DNA from: Gnetum montanum
Lineage: Eukaryota; Streptophyta; Gnetopsida; Gnetales; Gnetaceae
Reading direction: 5' to 3'
DNA length: 64,000 bases
Assembly: GCA_015680685.1 (NCBI GenBank)
Contig: MNCI01030560.1
Span: forward strand, 1 to 64,000
Shown here: piece by piece, positions 10,672 to 21,800 of the stretch
How positions within the stretch are numbered: the stretch's first letter is position 1
How the letters are laid out: each line of letters begins with the position of its first letter
Translations under genes and position numbers: made by a program
Notes under the pieces: model-generated
Seen by the model: only the letters and a program-made list of their open reading frames with translations
What the model was told of the DNA's origin: nothing
The model's database searches: none

Positions 10672-13152
10672 TCAAATCAGGTACCTTCCAAAGAAACGTT
10701 GAAAGGGATCCCAAAGAAGATACAAAGCAATTGTGGCACCATAAGATATTCCAAATCCCAAACTTAATCCCCACAACGAGAAATGTTCCTCAACCCAGTC
10801 CCACCACCCTTTGATGGTCTTGGTCTTTGTCTTGGCTTCTCTTGAGTTTGCTTCATTGTCTTGGCTACATGGAATGCTAGTGGGAAGCCCACACAAACAC
10901 TCATTTTCTCCAAAGGAATTTTCATCAAACGTGGAGAACTGTGTGCTTATAGGAATTCTTCCACACAACCTGTTATGCGAAACATTGAAAATACTTAAAA
11001 AGTCCAGGGACTGCAACTGCATTGGAATTTTCCCAGACAATTGGTTGTATCTTAAATCCACAGCTTCCAACATCAGCAAATTTCCAATGGATGAAGGTAT
11101 ATGGCCAGTTAACCTGTTGTAAGATAAATTTAGCAACCTCAGAGCCTTGAGATCTCCAATGTCATAGGGAATCTCACCTGTGAGATTATTGCTGGATAAG
11201 TCAATGACATTGTTGCCAGATATGACAAGCCTATCATCAAATTCCAACCCCTTCTCAGTGAGCATCACTTTCACATCCTTTATAGCATACGCCTCTGTAA
11301 AGTATAGACTGCCTGAAAGGATGACAACTTCATCATCATCCATGCTATTGTCTAATTGGTGAAATTGCTTAAGCATGTGAAGCTGGGGTGGAATATGGCC
11401 ATGGAATTTATTGTTGGAGAGGTCCAACACTTGCAACTTTGTGAAATCTACTAACCACTGAGGAATGGTTCCTCTAAACATATTATATCCTAAATCCAGC
11501 ACTGTGAGGTTATGCATGTCTCTCAAATAATCTGGGACAATGCCATTAATCATATTCATGCTAAAATCTAATAAAATAAGCTTCTTACAATTTACTAAAG
11601 AATTTGACAAAGATCCAGAGAAACTGTTCAGGTGGGCAGACAAAACGGTTAAGGAAGCAGGAAATAATATTGCAGAAAGGGTACCATTCAAGCTGTTGTT
11701 TGCAAGGTTCAAATATGACAACTGCTTGCATTTGCTCATGGTAGTTGGAATAATGCCACTAAGTCTGTTTTCAGAAACATCTAGATACATTAGATTTCCC
11801 AGTCTTCCTATACTCTTTGGGATTGGCCCACTTAGCTGGTTTCCTGTTAAACTTACATACTTCAGTTGTGACATGTTACCTATGCACCCTGGAATAGAGC
11901 CGCTGGCATTTGAATTCGTCACATTTAATGATTGCAGTTGTTTTAGACGACAGAGTTCGTTTGGCAAGCCTTCCAAATTTTGTGATTCTATTTTAAGGAA
12001 ACCCAAATTAGTGAGATTCCCTATAGACTTTGGGATCTTATTGGTGTGTGCCTCCAATACAACTAGCCGAGACATAAAGCCAATGCAATCTGGAATTGGA
12101 AACGCACCTTGGTAGTGAGTATGCAGTGTTAAAAATGTTATCTGCTTTAGGTTGCACACGGATGGTAGAATAATGCCACTGCTGGAATTTGCATATAAGA
12201 ACAATTGGGTGAGTTGGCTTAGCCTGCTCAAGTCTGAGGGAATGTTTCCGGTTAGCCTGTCCGTGGATAAGCACAAGAATCTGAGTCTTTGAAGATTTCC
12301 CAGCTCCCTTGGAATCGCACCGGTAAAGTAGTCTCCCCACAACCCTAGAAACTCAAGTTGTGTTAGATTTCCAAGGAAAGAAGGTATTAAACTGCTACCA
12401 CCATTGAAATCCATTGTAAGATCTTGCAACTTGCTTAGATTGCCAAGCTCCTTGGGGATAGCACCGCTAAAATTTGTTGATACTGCCAATGATAGCTCCT
12501 GGAGATGCACCAGCTGACCAATTTGTGATGGAATACGTCCAGAGAAGGAATTCCCTTCCAGATTCAGGATTTGGAGGTTGCTAAGCTGACCAATTTGCGA
12601 TGGCAAAGGTCCATACAAGTTATTTTCTGAAAGGTCTAGATACTGCAGCTTACTAAGTTGACAAATCTGTGAGGGCATAGGCCCAGCCAAGGAATTCAAA
12701 CAGAGATCCAGATGTTGAAGCTGGTTAAGCTGAGCAATTTGTGGTAGGATAGATCCAGAGAAGCTATTTATAGAGAGATCCAAATAAACTAGGAATGTGA
12801 GATTGGATAAAAATGGTGAAATCACACCTGATAATTGGGAGTCCCTCAGGTCCAATGATACCACTCTGGGCAAAGGGGAAGGCAAAGCTCCTCTTGAAGA
12901 AGAAGAAGCAGCAGCATCATGAAAAGCGGAAGAGAAGCTGCAGCCCACGCCGGCCCAATCGATGCAGAGTCGATGCAAGTTGTGGTGAGTCCAGCTGCGA
13001 AGCGTGTTATAAGGATCAGCTGTAATTGCTTCCTTGAATTTTAGGAGCGCATTTCCATCTGCACTTAGCGATGATGATGATGATGCAGAGGTAACCCTGA
13101 GCAGCAACAGAAGCAAAAGTAGAGGCAAAGTCTTACTACTCATCACCATCAT
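10672..13152 (-). CDS. LRR receptor-like protein (RLP), intron-less, no kinase
   Basis: A cell-surface receptor of the plant LRR-RLP class. The start is taken at the Met at 13150-13152, giving 826 residues. The frame is open to 13233, but that upstream Met would lie before the transcript start predicted from the TATA box at 13255-13262. In order the protein has: a signal peptide (poly-Leu core, then VTSA); an LRRNT_2-type cap with ALLKFKEAI and the W-A-G-V-G-C motif; about 21 LRRs of the L-x-x-L-x-L-x-x-N-x-(L/F)-x-G-x-I-P type; an island of about 50 residues (around DDDEVVILSG and KGLEFDD); four more LRRs; a C-terminal cap (ENECLCGLP); a membrane helix with a G-x-x-x-G pattern (GFGISYGAT); and a tail of about 12 residues. 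The 21 + island + 4 layout is that of RLPs and the BRI1-type fold. RLPs normally signal through partner kinases such as SOBIR1 and BAK1 and often act in defence or development. The ligand cannot be inferred. Confidence 0.93.
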   Translation of the reverse strand: MMVMSSKTLPLLLLLLLLRVTSASSSSSLSADGNALLKFKEAITADPYNTLRSWTHHNLHRLCIDWAGVGCSFSSAFHDAAASSSSRGALPSPLPRVVSLDLRDSQLSGVISPFLSNLTFLVYLDLSINSFSGSILPQIAQLNQLQHLDLCLNSLAGPMPSQICQLSKLQYLDLSENNLYGPLPSQIGQLSNLQILNLEGNSFSGRIPSQIGQLVHLQELSLAVSTNFSGAIPKELGNLSKLQDLTMDFNGGSSLIPSFLGNLTQLEFLGLWGDYFTGAIPRELGNLQRLRFLCLSTDRLTGNIPSDLSRLSQLTQLFLYANSSSGIILPSVCNLKQITFLTLHTHYQGAFPIPDCIGFMSRLVVLEAHTNKIPKSIGNLTNLGFLKIESQNLEGLPNELCRLKQLQSLNVTNSNASGSIPGCIGNMSQLKYVSLTGNQLSGPIPKSIGRLGNLMYLDVSENRLSGIIPTTMSKCKQLSYLNLANNSLNGTLSAILFPASLTVLSAHLNSFSGSLSNSLVNCKKLILLDFSMNMINGIVPDYLRDMHNLTVLDLGYNMFRGTIPQWLVDFTKLQVLDLSNNKFHGHIPPQLHMLKQFHQLDNSMDDDEVVILSGSLYFTEAYAIKDVKVMLTEKGLEFDDRLVISGNNVIDLSSNNLTGEIPYDIGDLKALRLLNLSYNRLTGHIPSSIGNLLMLEAVDLRYNQLSGKIPMQLQSLDFLSIFNVSHNRLCGRIPISTQFSTFDENSFGENECLCGLPTSIPCSQDNEANSREAKTKTKTIKGWWDWVEEHFSLWGLSLGFGISYGATIALYLLWDPFQRFFGRYLI

Positions 13153-13254
13153 TACTGCATTCACTCTTCTCTGCACTGTGGCCGCCGTGACGAAGAAGAA
13201 GATAATGAATAATTCACTCAAGAATGTGTGCAAAATTGGTTCTTTTCGCCCGCC

Positions 13255-13262
13255 TTATAAAG
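13255..13262 (-). promoter_or_regulatory. Candidate TATA box of the RLP gene
   Basis: The minus strand reads CTTTATAAGGCG here. With the usual spacing of about 30 bp, transcription would begin near 13227. This leaves a leader of about 75 nt before the Met at 13152 and excludes the Met at 13233 as the start. Confidence 0.5.
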
Positions 13263-13374
13263 ACAAGCAGCTAGGCAGATGGGATGGTAAAGTTCGTGTT
13301 AGCCTGCTTGGTCAAAAAGTGAGTGTCACCGTTATCGTTCCGATTCGGAGCTACTGTGCTTATTTTGTTAAGCG

Positions 13375-13705
13375 GGTCCTGTGCAGGTTCGGTGATGCGC
13401 AAAAACTTAATATTTTTCAAGTGATTTCTTTCAAAGACCTTGACTTGATTTGCCAGGGAAGGTGCTGAAAAGATTAGCAAACGAGCAAAAGCTTAACCTT
13501 TTCAACTAGTTGCGCTTCAAAACCTTGACTTGACTTGGTAAATGGGGTCTTGGAAAGATGAGTAGATAAGCAAAAACCTAACCTTTTCAAGTGGTAGTAG
13601 TTGTGTTGGAAGACCTTGACTTGACTTGCTAAGTGGGGTTCTATGAAGGTTAGTTGATGAGACTAACCTCTTTAAGTAGTTGCACTTGAAGACCTTGACT
13701 TAAGA
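13375..13705. repeat. ~85-bp degenerate tandem repeats with W-box clusters, upstream of the RLP gene
   Basis: About four diverged units, anchored by CCTTGACTTGACTT-like strings at 13438, 13523, 13614 and 13693 (spacing 85, 91, 79 bp). Each unit also holds an AAGCTTAACCTTTTCAA-like segment. The hexamer TTGACT, the W-box bound by WRKY factors, occurs at 13440, 13525, 13530, 13616, 13621 and 13695. The array lies roughly 210-480 bp upstream of the predicted transcript start, a sensible place for a regulatory module of a receptor gene. Confidence 0.75.
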
Positions 13706-16700
13706 AATGAACATCTTACCATCACTCCAAATGAAAGTGCTTATCAAGGTGTGATTTGGTGAAGTTTTAATGATTATGTTAAAGTTGAGGACTAAATTTA
13801 TGATGAGAACAACAAAGATGAATATGTCTTACCACTCATGTGAATATGTTGGGATAAGATGATGTCAACGCTGATTACATTTTTACCATGGACACGGAAG
13901 AAAATTCTTGAGCAAAACTTTGGGCATATGGTTCATGATAAAGTGGGTTAAATGAGCCAAAATGCAAGGATACACATTTGGTTTTGGTGTTAAGGTTGTA
14001 TGAGTGGAATCAATTTCTTTAAAATTATCTTTTCTTTGAGAAATTTTAAATTATTTTCAATTTCTTTTACTAATGCTGAAATGTTTGCTTCTTCTATCAA
14101 CACAAAAATTTATGTTGGTTCTTAGAATGGAGATTTACAAGCTAACAAGCAAAAATTTGGGACACCTTTTGCAACTAGTGTTGATGCAAATAAGACCTCT
14201 AATTTTGTTCTTCTTGATAATGTATATGAGTTATTGGTTGATTTTACATCACAATGTATTTATTCAAAATTTTTAGTTACCAACCTCATAATTAAAGTTT
14301 CACTTCCCAATTAAATAATGTGAAGCAAAAACATAATATTCAAGTCATTCATACTAAGTATTATTCTTATTTTTATACTTGTTGATCTACGTAATGCTTT
14401 AATAGTATAACATACCCTAGATATAGGACCATGTATATATAACCTATAGCATTGATCATTTTTTAGTGGACATTAGATTTTTATGCCTTATCTAAAGAAT
14501 ATTCTAAAGTTCTATGTTTTGTTAAGTTATTTAATCTTTTCTTGATTTTTCAAAGAGCTAAATAATAAATTGTTAATCTTCCTAGTTTTATTAAGCATAT
14601 GAAATCTACTTTCATATATACCCTTTGATTCTCATAGACTTTTTTATTGAAATAAATATTTATAATTATACAAAGGAATTAGTATTGCAAGAAGGGGAAG
14701 ACTTACATTCAGTTAATTATATATTATAATCTTCCTAATTCTTACAATTTTTGTCATTGTGAAGGAAATTTATTTCATGTTTCTTCATTTTTGCTTAGCT
14801 AAAAAGATGATGAGAAAAAGAAAAGACATGTTGAATTTGAGGATATATAAAAAAAAACAATCTGAAGCTAAAAATATGAAAAATGAAATTAATATCAATG
14901 GTGTAAATAATAAAATGGCAATAAAGAAACTAAAGAAGGTAGAAGATTCTGGCACTATTTCTACTTATACTACAAGAAGTATTAATCAATTTAGACAAAT
15001 TTCTCATATGAACAATCTTAACTCAAAGATCAAAACTAATGTTAATAGCTAGGTTATAATTGACAGTAAAAATTCTTAAAATAAGGTTAAGTAGCAAATT
15101 ACAAACAATGCACTAATTTCATATGGATCTAGCTTTTTTAAAAATGTTGGTATTTCACTACATCTTTTTATTGGTACCTCAAATTCCTTTGTTGTTTTAA
15201 GATAAAGCATAGATGTTGAAAGTGATGTAGATGTTGTTAGGACTAGAACCATCTTCCCTAATGACAATTAATTGTCCTAATGTTTCAAAATATCAAGTGT
15301 AACTATGTATACCTAAGTAGACATCCCTAAAAATGGAAAGTTTTCTTCCTTTCTATAATTTTTTCCTCTACACAATGTTAAGTATGTGATGTACTCTATT
15401 TTTTTTTTTGCTTATTATGAATATTACTTTTGGGGTCCAACATCTTCCCAAAGCATACATATTTACTTATAATACATTTACAATTGAAAACATATACATT
15501 GAGCTGAGTGACATAGCCTTAACAACATTGAGTCAAGTGATATGACCTTAAAAACATAAGTTATTTATGAAGTCTACATTAAAATATCTTTACCTTAAGT
15601 CTATGGTAGGATAATTTTTAAGTGTGAAAACTGAAGTTATAACTAATCTTATTTCTGTCTAAATATATTATTAATTAATATTAAAATGCGTTGCATAAAA
15701 TCATTTACCATAATTGATGATTAAATTTATAAAATTATGTAGGGTAGTACAGTAATCCTAGGATGTCTAGGATTTTATTTTGAATGCTTTTGTTAGTCTT
15801 ACGATTCAAACTTAGCTTACAGTGTTTCTCATAGGTTAGTTAGATATCTTGCAATTTTGATTTATCTTTTGAAATTATTGATATTTATCATTTTATATAA
15901 CATAACATTATTATTTTGAGTTGACATCAAAATTTGCTAATGTAATTTATCTTTATTAAGTTTCACCCCTTTAACAATGTAAATGTAAGATATTTTCACA
16001 TAATTATTATTATCATTTGACTTTAAAGATAATAGATTTAAGTACACAAGGAAGGAACCTTTTCTTCTAAATTTAGAAAAGATAATTTTCTTTGGAAAAG
16101 AAGAGAATTGGATCAAGAGTGGTTGACCAATGTTGTGGTTGATAAATGTTCAATCTTCCTTTGGAAAATAAAAGAAAAAGTTCATTGAGACTCAATCATC
16201 ATTATTGTGGTTCATGGAAACATATTAACATTATTCAAAGTCTTCATATACTTTGATGTTCAATGATAATGCAATAGAAGATTTATCATCATTTTAGAAA
16301 GAATCAATGCTTTTTTACCTTAAGTATAACCCTAAAGCAATAATTCACACGGGAACACAAAGCTAAAAACATGTCCAGTATGAAAAAAATTTCTTGTAGT
16401 CAAAATATACATGTGAAACATAAGGACATTTATTTTAGACAAAATCTTCTATGATTAAAATTAGCAATAAAGTATATGCATATAAATCTTGTTTATATTA
16501 TATGAGAGGAGGCACTTTCATGCATTCTCATAGATGTTGTAATGAAAGGTCAAACATATATGCATCCTCATTTTTACACCATGTACAAGAAGCATAAAGG
16601 ATCCCCTAAACCATGAAAATCATATTTTTTTCATTGTAAAAGATTTTATGCCTTGAAAATGCATGTGACAACATTTTTGGAATGTTTTAATTTATCAAAA

Positions 16701-16954
16701 GAAAAATGTTGTGCTACATTGAAGGAGCTCAAAGAATGTAACTATTGTATGCATAAACTTTTAAATCATTCTTAGAAGGTTACAGCCTTCATTTACTACA
16801 AGAATATAATATAAGTGCTAACTTCTTGCTCTATAATTTAATTAAATTTTAATGCATACTAAAATGCTTAATAAATTGATTTTTGCTTTCCTATACCATA
16901 CATAATTGACTTTTTATAGATCAATGTAATACTTTTATTGCTTGGAAATAGAAA
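13706..16954. other. Unassigned AT-rich intergenic DNA
   Basis: There is no gene I can support. One plus-strand frame of 97 codons (14759-15052) is rich in Lys, Asn and Met and looks like chance coding in AT-rich DNA. Short frames near 14073 and 15076 are no better. The region shows no LTR, primer-binding site or tandem array. It probably consists of very old transposon remains and the distal flank of the RLP gene. Confidence 0.5.
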
Positions 16955-17146
16955 GTGAATTTTGACCTCTATTCTTCTTATTGCTCTAAAATTGCTTGTT
17001 GGATTGAATTAGAAAATCTTCCTTTTATTTTTCAAAATGTTGAACATAAAATTATTGGCAGTATTGGCACAACCTTGAAAACTAAATCAAAAACATTATT
17101 AGATAGTGTGCATCATACATGTTATTTTGTAGAGATTGATTTATGA
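16955..17146 (+). pseudogene. DUF4283-like fragment (LINE ORF1 type)
   Basis: A 63-codon open frame contains W-I-E-L-E-N-L-P-F-I-F and, 35 residues later, C-Y-F-V-E-I-D-L. The pair W-(V/I)-x-(L/F)-x-N-L-P and (A/C)-x-(I/F)-x-V-E-(I/V)-D-L marks the end of the DUF4283 domain found in ORF1 proteins of plant LINEs and related zinc-knuckle proteins. The expected CCHC knuckle does not follow. The resemblance is short, so the call is tentative. Confidence 0.4.
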
Positions 17147-17299
17147 CAAAGGAAGACATAATTAAAACTCAAGGCTAATAATTATTGTTTTTCCAAGAAA
17201 ATTACATGCTAGAATTTGTGAGGACGTTCCAACTATTTTTGTTGTAATGGAAATATTACTGGAATTTATCCTATTTTGAATAAAAAAGTTATTTGTGAG

Positions 17300-18178
17300 T
17301 GATGAGCAGCTTGTATACCCTACTCCCAACCATACGAATCACAAGCATGCACTAGCAATTTGTTTGAATTCTATGGACTTCAATTCCTAAGTTGCTTATA
17401 GTCTTAAACTGTGAGGTAAAGGGTTGTATCATTGTTGTCTTCCTAACTCACACTTATGCTTGTGCTATCAGTTTGTATGGTTAAATGTGACTTAAGGCTC
17501 ATGATGTGTATTTTTTTACAAGTATTATATATATATAAGGCTAGATGAGTAAAAGAATATTTAATAATTAACTATTTAACTACATACCTATTTTAGTGAC
17601 TAACTATTCTAACATAAGTACTTGTTCCCACTTTTCGTATGCATTCCAAACTAGTATCAACCCTACTAGGTTACCAAGTGACAATTACTGGGTGTACTAA
17701 ATGGCCACTATTCGGATTACCAAGCATAATACATTATGTTCGAAGTGGTCATACTTATGTTTTTAGGATGAAGTGCATTAACTAACTAAATCCATAAGTG
17801 TAAATTACATTGAAAATAAAGTGCAAATAATAAAAATTAATCTATTCTAAGTGTTGTAATGAATATTAGAAATATGACTTTATTGTCATTCATGCTAATG
17901 CGTTCAAGTATGTGACATTCGAATAAAGCTCCATACAATCTCTTTAATTCACATTGCGAACACTCAAAGAGAAAATGTTCTAACTTTGAAGAAACCAAAC
18001 TATAAGAGGTTTGCTATGTTATGAACCTAAGGTGCCTTAAATATGATTAGTGTGTGCATTTACATAGACTTTGCCTACATCAACGTCAATGCATGTAACC
18101 ATGCATTGATGGGGATACATCGATAGGGTTGTGTCGATGCATGCCCATTGATGCAACCTATAATGCGATGACTCATCA
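17300..18178 (-). repeat. 3' LTR of copy B
   Basis: 879 bp, sense strand TGATGAGTCATCGC...GCTCATCA. It lacks a primer-binding site on its low side and has a polypurine tract on its high side, so it is the 3' LTR of an element extending right. The TSD candidate next to it is GTGAG (17295-17299); the partner copy lies outside the window. Several CATCGA(C/T) strings recur in its U3. Confidence 0.85.
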
Positions 18179-18190
18179 TATCCCCACAAC
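18179..18190 (-). other. Polypurine tract, copy B
   Basis: The sense strand reads GTTGTGGGGATA immediately before the LTR. It corresponds to GTTGTGGGGGTA in copy C and GTCGTGGGGGTA in copy E. It would prime plus-strand DNA synthesis and fixes the orientation of the LTR. Confidence 0.75.
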
Positions 18191-18419
18191 TAATTGAAAA
18201 CTTGTCCTTAAGTGAATAAGTAGGGTTGAGCTTCTTATAAAACTTTGGAGAAGTACAGAATTTACTAACTCAAGACAAATAGATAGATAGACTGACTAAC
18301 TTTGAGTACCAAATTGTACAAGATTACAAAATTGGTGTCCATCACAACAAAATTAGACACTTTACAAAACTTTCAACATGTACTCCTAAGTTGTCAAAGA
18401 TAGGGAAAATTCTCAAATA

Positions 18420-21268
18420 GTGCTTGGAGGTGGAGGTTCATGTGGTATTAAAGGTCCTTCACCACATTCTAGCACTTGTGATGATGGAGGTGGCTAAGGT
18501 TGACCTACTACTGCTATTGCTAGGGGAAGAAGTTTGAAAGCATTTCAGTAACACTTTAATCTTCTTCTCTTTGCCACATGGATCATAGGCAATCCATGTA
18601 GCTTCATTGATATGGACTGGTGCATGTATATCCCACAAGCATGACATTACAGGGAACAGCTCCTTGCTCTTGACAAATCATGCTACAAATTGTTTACATT
18701 CAATGTCGAACATCTTTACTAGGTTTTGTAACTTATAGTAGTTGTTCATCCTTTTGGTCAGGTTCTTAGCAATAGATCATTGGTCAGTAAATCTTCTTCT
18801 AAGAACTTTAAGATCAGCATTGGCTATCTCCAACTGTTTCTTGGTCTCCTTATGATGCTTGAATTCTACCTCATACAAGAGGTAGAAATTGGCCACCTGC
18901 TTTTCCAATTCAATCCTTGGTCTCTATGCTGTTAGCATAGTTGACTTTGCATAAAAAAAGGTTGGCAAGCTTTATGTACATTGTCATCTCCTTGATTTGC
19001 AACTCCTTTGGGTAGATTTTAGCTTTGTTGTACGTGTTTAGTTCATCAAAGATGGGCTTTCATACATTGTCTCTTTGCTAGAGTTGTTGGAGGGCCTCTT
19101 TCATCTTTGACTTGGCCAGTTGGATTTCTTTTTCATTAACCTCATTGAGGAGCCCAATGTAGTCATTGTAATGGTTCTTAACTCATTTGAATTTAGGGCT
19201 TATTTTCCTAGGTGTCTACCTCAATGGTTATTTTTTGATGAAGCACTCAGACTTCCTCCATAGAGAGATTCCTATTTTCTTATACCAACCTTCTAAAATC
19301 AAGGTTTACCTTAGCTAGCTACTCCCACTATTGATGAAAAAACTTGACTATCTAGTCCTTTTCTTGTTTGACGTTTCACAAATGATGAAGGACTTTGGTT
19401 AGGACCAAGTTTTCTTTATAGACTTGTGACAAGTCCTTGTCAGTGTTGAAGGTCATGGCCTTTGACAAGGATGCATCAAAGATCATTGCCTCCTTCACAT
19501 TCTCAACCTCCCTTAGTATGTGCTAAAGCTATTGGAAAGCTTCATCCCTTATCATTTTTAGATTGAGAATGACAAGGTCAAAAAAATGGGCCCACAATTC
19601 CATAACCTCAGTAGCCAACTGTTGATTCTTTGTGGTGGCTGTCTTTAGTTGGGCATTGGCAATGAGTAGTTTGCCCTTGATCCCTAGCAATAGAAACTAG
19701 GTTGTAGTAATTTCATCTGAGAGATCAAACATCCCTAGAAGTAGTTGTCGGGTTCCCACCAGTCATTCTAACACTTCTTCGTATTAGGCAATGCTCAACC
19801 AATCACTCCTTGATCATATAAATGTTTGAATATCTACCATTGCAGTAATGTCTGGCATGGATGCTATAGGAGCATTCAAGGCCTTGGCTACCTTGTCAAC
19901 CACCACCTTCACCATTATTTCCTATTCTCGGTGTTGCATCACTAGAACAGTCTTCCCCTTGCCTACTTCCAAGAAGACCAAGAAAGTTGTGGCATTTCTT
20001 GAAATTTTAGGGAATTCTTGTCCAAGTATGGACACCATAACTTCTCAAGCATTAGGATTTGTTCTTATAAGTGTTTGGTTTCATTGTGTGGAAAAAAGTG
20101 GGGCAATTTCTTGGTCCAACCAACTAATGATCCTAGTGATCTCATTGAGATGGCTTAGGTTTGGATGATAAACTAATGGTTCCCCATCACTTGTTGAGCC
20201 TTGTTGCTACTGTAGTTACTACTCATAGAGTTTCTTGAGCCTTTCTGTAACTGCAAGCACCTCTGATGTGGTTTATCTTATAGGTGGTAGTAGTGGTGGC
20301 CTTGCCTCTTCCTACAACTTAGCTATTGCCTTATCCTTCATCATCTCTTACTAGGATGTGGTAGAAGCATGATGAACCACATTATTGACATAGCATGATA
20401 TGCCTCCCCTCTTATAGAGTTCTTTAATTAGGCACAAAAAGAAGAACATCTTCTTTCCCTTCTTGTTCTCCCTAGAGCATTTTTTTATCTCTAAATAGAT
20501 GAGTTAGGGAGGATTGATAGGGGACTTTCCTCTTAGAGCGATGCACGCATGTGTGAAAAAGGTTGTGACCCTACTTAGCCTCATTGTAGGGTTTGGGTGA
20601 TAAGCCATGATTTTAAAGTATGCTTGCTCCACCTTGGTGATTGCATTGTACTCCTTACGATCCACCCCATAGCAACATTAGATCCACTCCTAAGCTTTTG
20701 GATTTATTTGGATTGATATCATTGCCAATGTTTCTCTGGTGTTAGGAAAACTGAGGACCTCCATGATGGCCTCAACTGAGTAGGAGACTATGATAGACTT
20801 GATCTTGATATATGCGTCTTCTTGTAGGTTGTTCAAAAATAGGTAGGTCTCCCCCATGTACCATACTCCATTGGAGGAGAGGATGGACCACATGGAAGAC
20901 CCCTATAGTTGAGTGTAGACGTCTTCAGTTTCCAACTCCAAGAAGGGTCCAAAGTTTAGTTCTTGGAGGATAGAACTCTGAACCTCCTTGGTTTTTATTC
21001 TTTCTAGACAAGCCTTCGTTATGGTGACTTTGAGGTTAGGCCTTGTCCTAGAAGCTTCATCCTACCTAGACTAGTTGGTCTCTGCAATGGGAATCTGTTG
21101 GAGAGATTCTATTTTAGGCTCCTCTTGAAGAAGTCTCATTGCATGTGTTGCTTCAACTGCTTGCTCTTGGGACTACTATGATTATTTTTGTTTATCCCTT
21201 CCTCCTCATGGTCACTTTTCCCTAGGCTAGGAAGATCCTCTTGCTTGTTCTCCTCTCTTTGGTGCCAT
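18420..21268 (-). pseudogene. Extra sense ORF between integrase and 3' LTR, copy B (plant-transposon-protein-like plus coiled coil)
   Basis: The start codon is taken at 21266-21268, giving MAPKRGEQ. The N-terminal half (about 20300-21000) resembles the 'putative plant transposon protein' domain (Pfam PF20167 type): a basic run, a stretch ending ...INPP, then F-x-x-C-L-I-K-E-L-Y-K-R-G-G-I. The C-terminal half (18700-20000) is heptad-rich and charged, predicted coiled coil, and ends with VHINEATWIAYDPCGKEKK (18459-18647). More than ten stops make it a pseudogene. Athila elements carry an env-like ORF at this place, but no clear signal peptide or membrane anchor is visible. The homologue in copy E shares the order and the end. 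Confidence 0.65.
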
Positions 21269-21713
21269 CTATGATGACAAATGTAACCCAAAATTAGCTT
21301 TCTATTTTATAACCCTTAGTTCTTTTTTATACCTTTCTTAATAGATTGGGTTATAGCTAGGCTTGTTTGTGATCTCAATAGAAAATATTATTTATTTTAA
21401 TATTATCTTAGTTATTGGCTACCAGAGTGAGTTTGTTAAGTTTAACCCACTTAGGATGAGTATTTTAATATTATTTTAATGGGTAAACCTTAGGATAGAA
21501 AAAATTCCAAAAAAAATTTCTAAAAAGAAACCAAAGGTCTATGGTCCTCACAACATAAAGCTTACGTTTGGTAGCTAGAGGATCAAAGAATGAGGTGAAT
21601 TAGGTGAGTGATGTGAGAGTTGTAGCACTTAGAAGGGCTTTGGGCTCTAAAAAATTCAAAAAATCCTCTTTCATTTGGAAGTAAATGGTGAAAGATTGGC
21701 TAAGTATCATGCC

Positions 21714-21800
21714 TATTTATAGAAATTTTTTTTTGCTAAATTGATGAGCATGTGTCAATGAGGCTATGTCAACATATTTGGCTATGTCAACAAGGATGTG
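21714..21800 (-). promoter_or_regulatory. U3-like promoter upstream of the extra ORF, copy B
   Basis: On the sense strand, repeated TTGACA(C/T)A and TGTTGACATAGCC units are followed by CTATAAATAGGC (TATA at 21714-21721). The arrangement resembles the U3/TATA region of this family's LTRs, and copy E has a counterpart at 56011-56110. The TATA box lies 446 nt before the ATG at 21268, leaving a long leader. Confidence 0.5.

Noticed and set aside
11540-12115. 191-codon plus-strand open frame inside the receptor gene
   Set aside because: It is the complement of LRR repeats, a common artefact of their codon pattern; the minus-strand frame is a full RLP.
14759-15052. Lys/Asn-rich 97-codon plus-strand frame
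   Set aside because: The composition is what AT-rich non-coding DNA gives, and there is no domain, promoter or homologous copy in the window.
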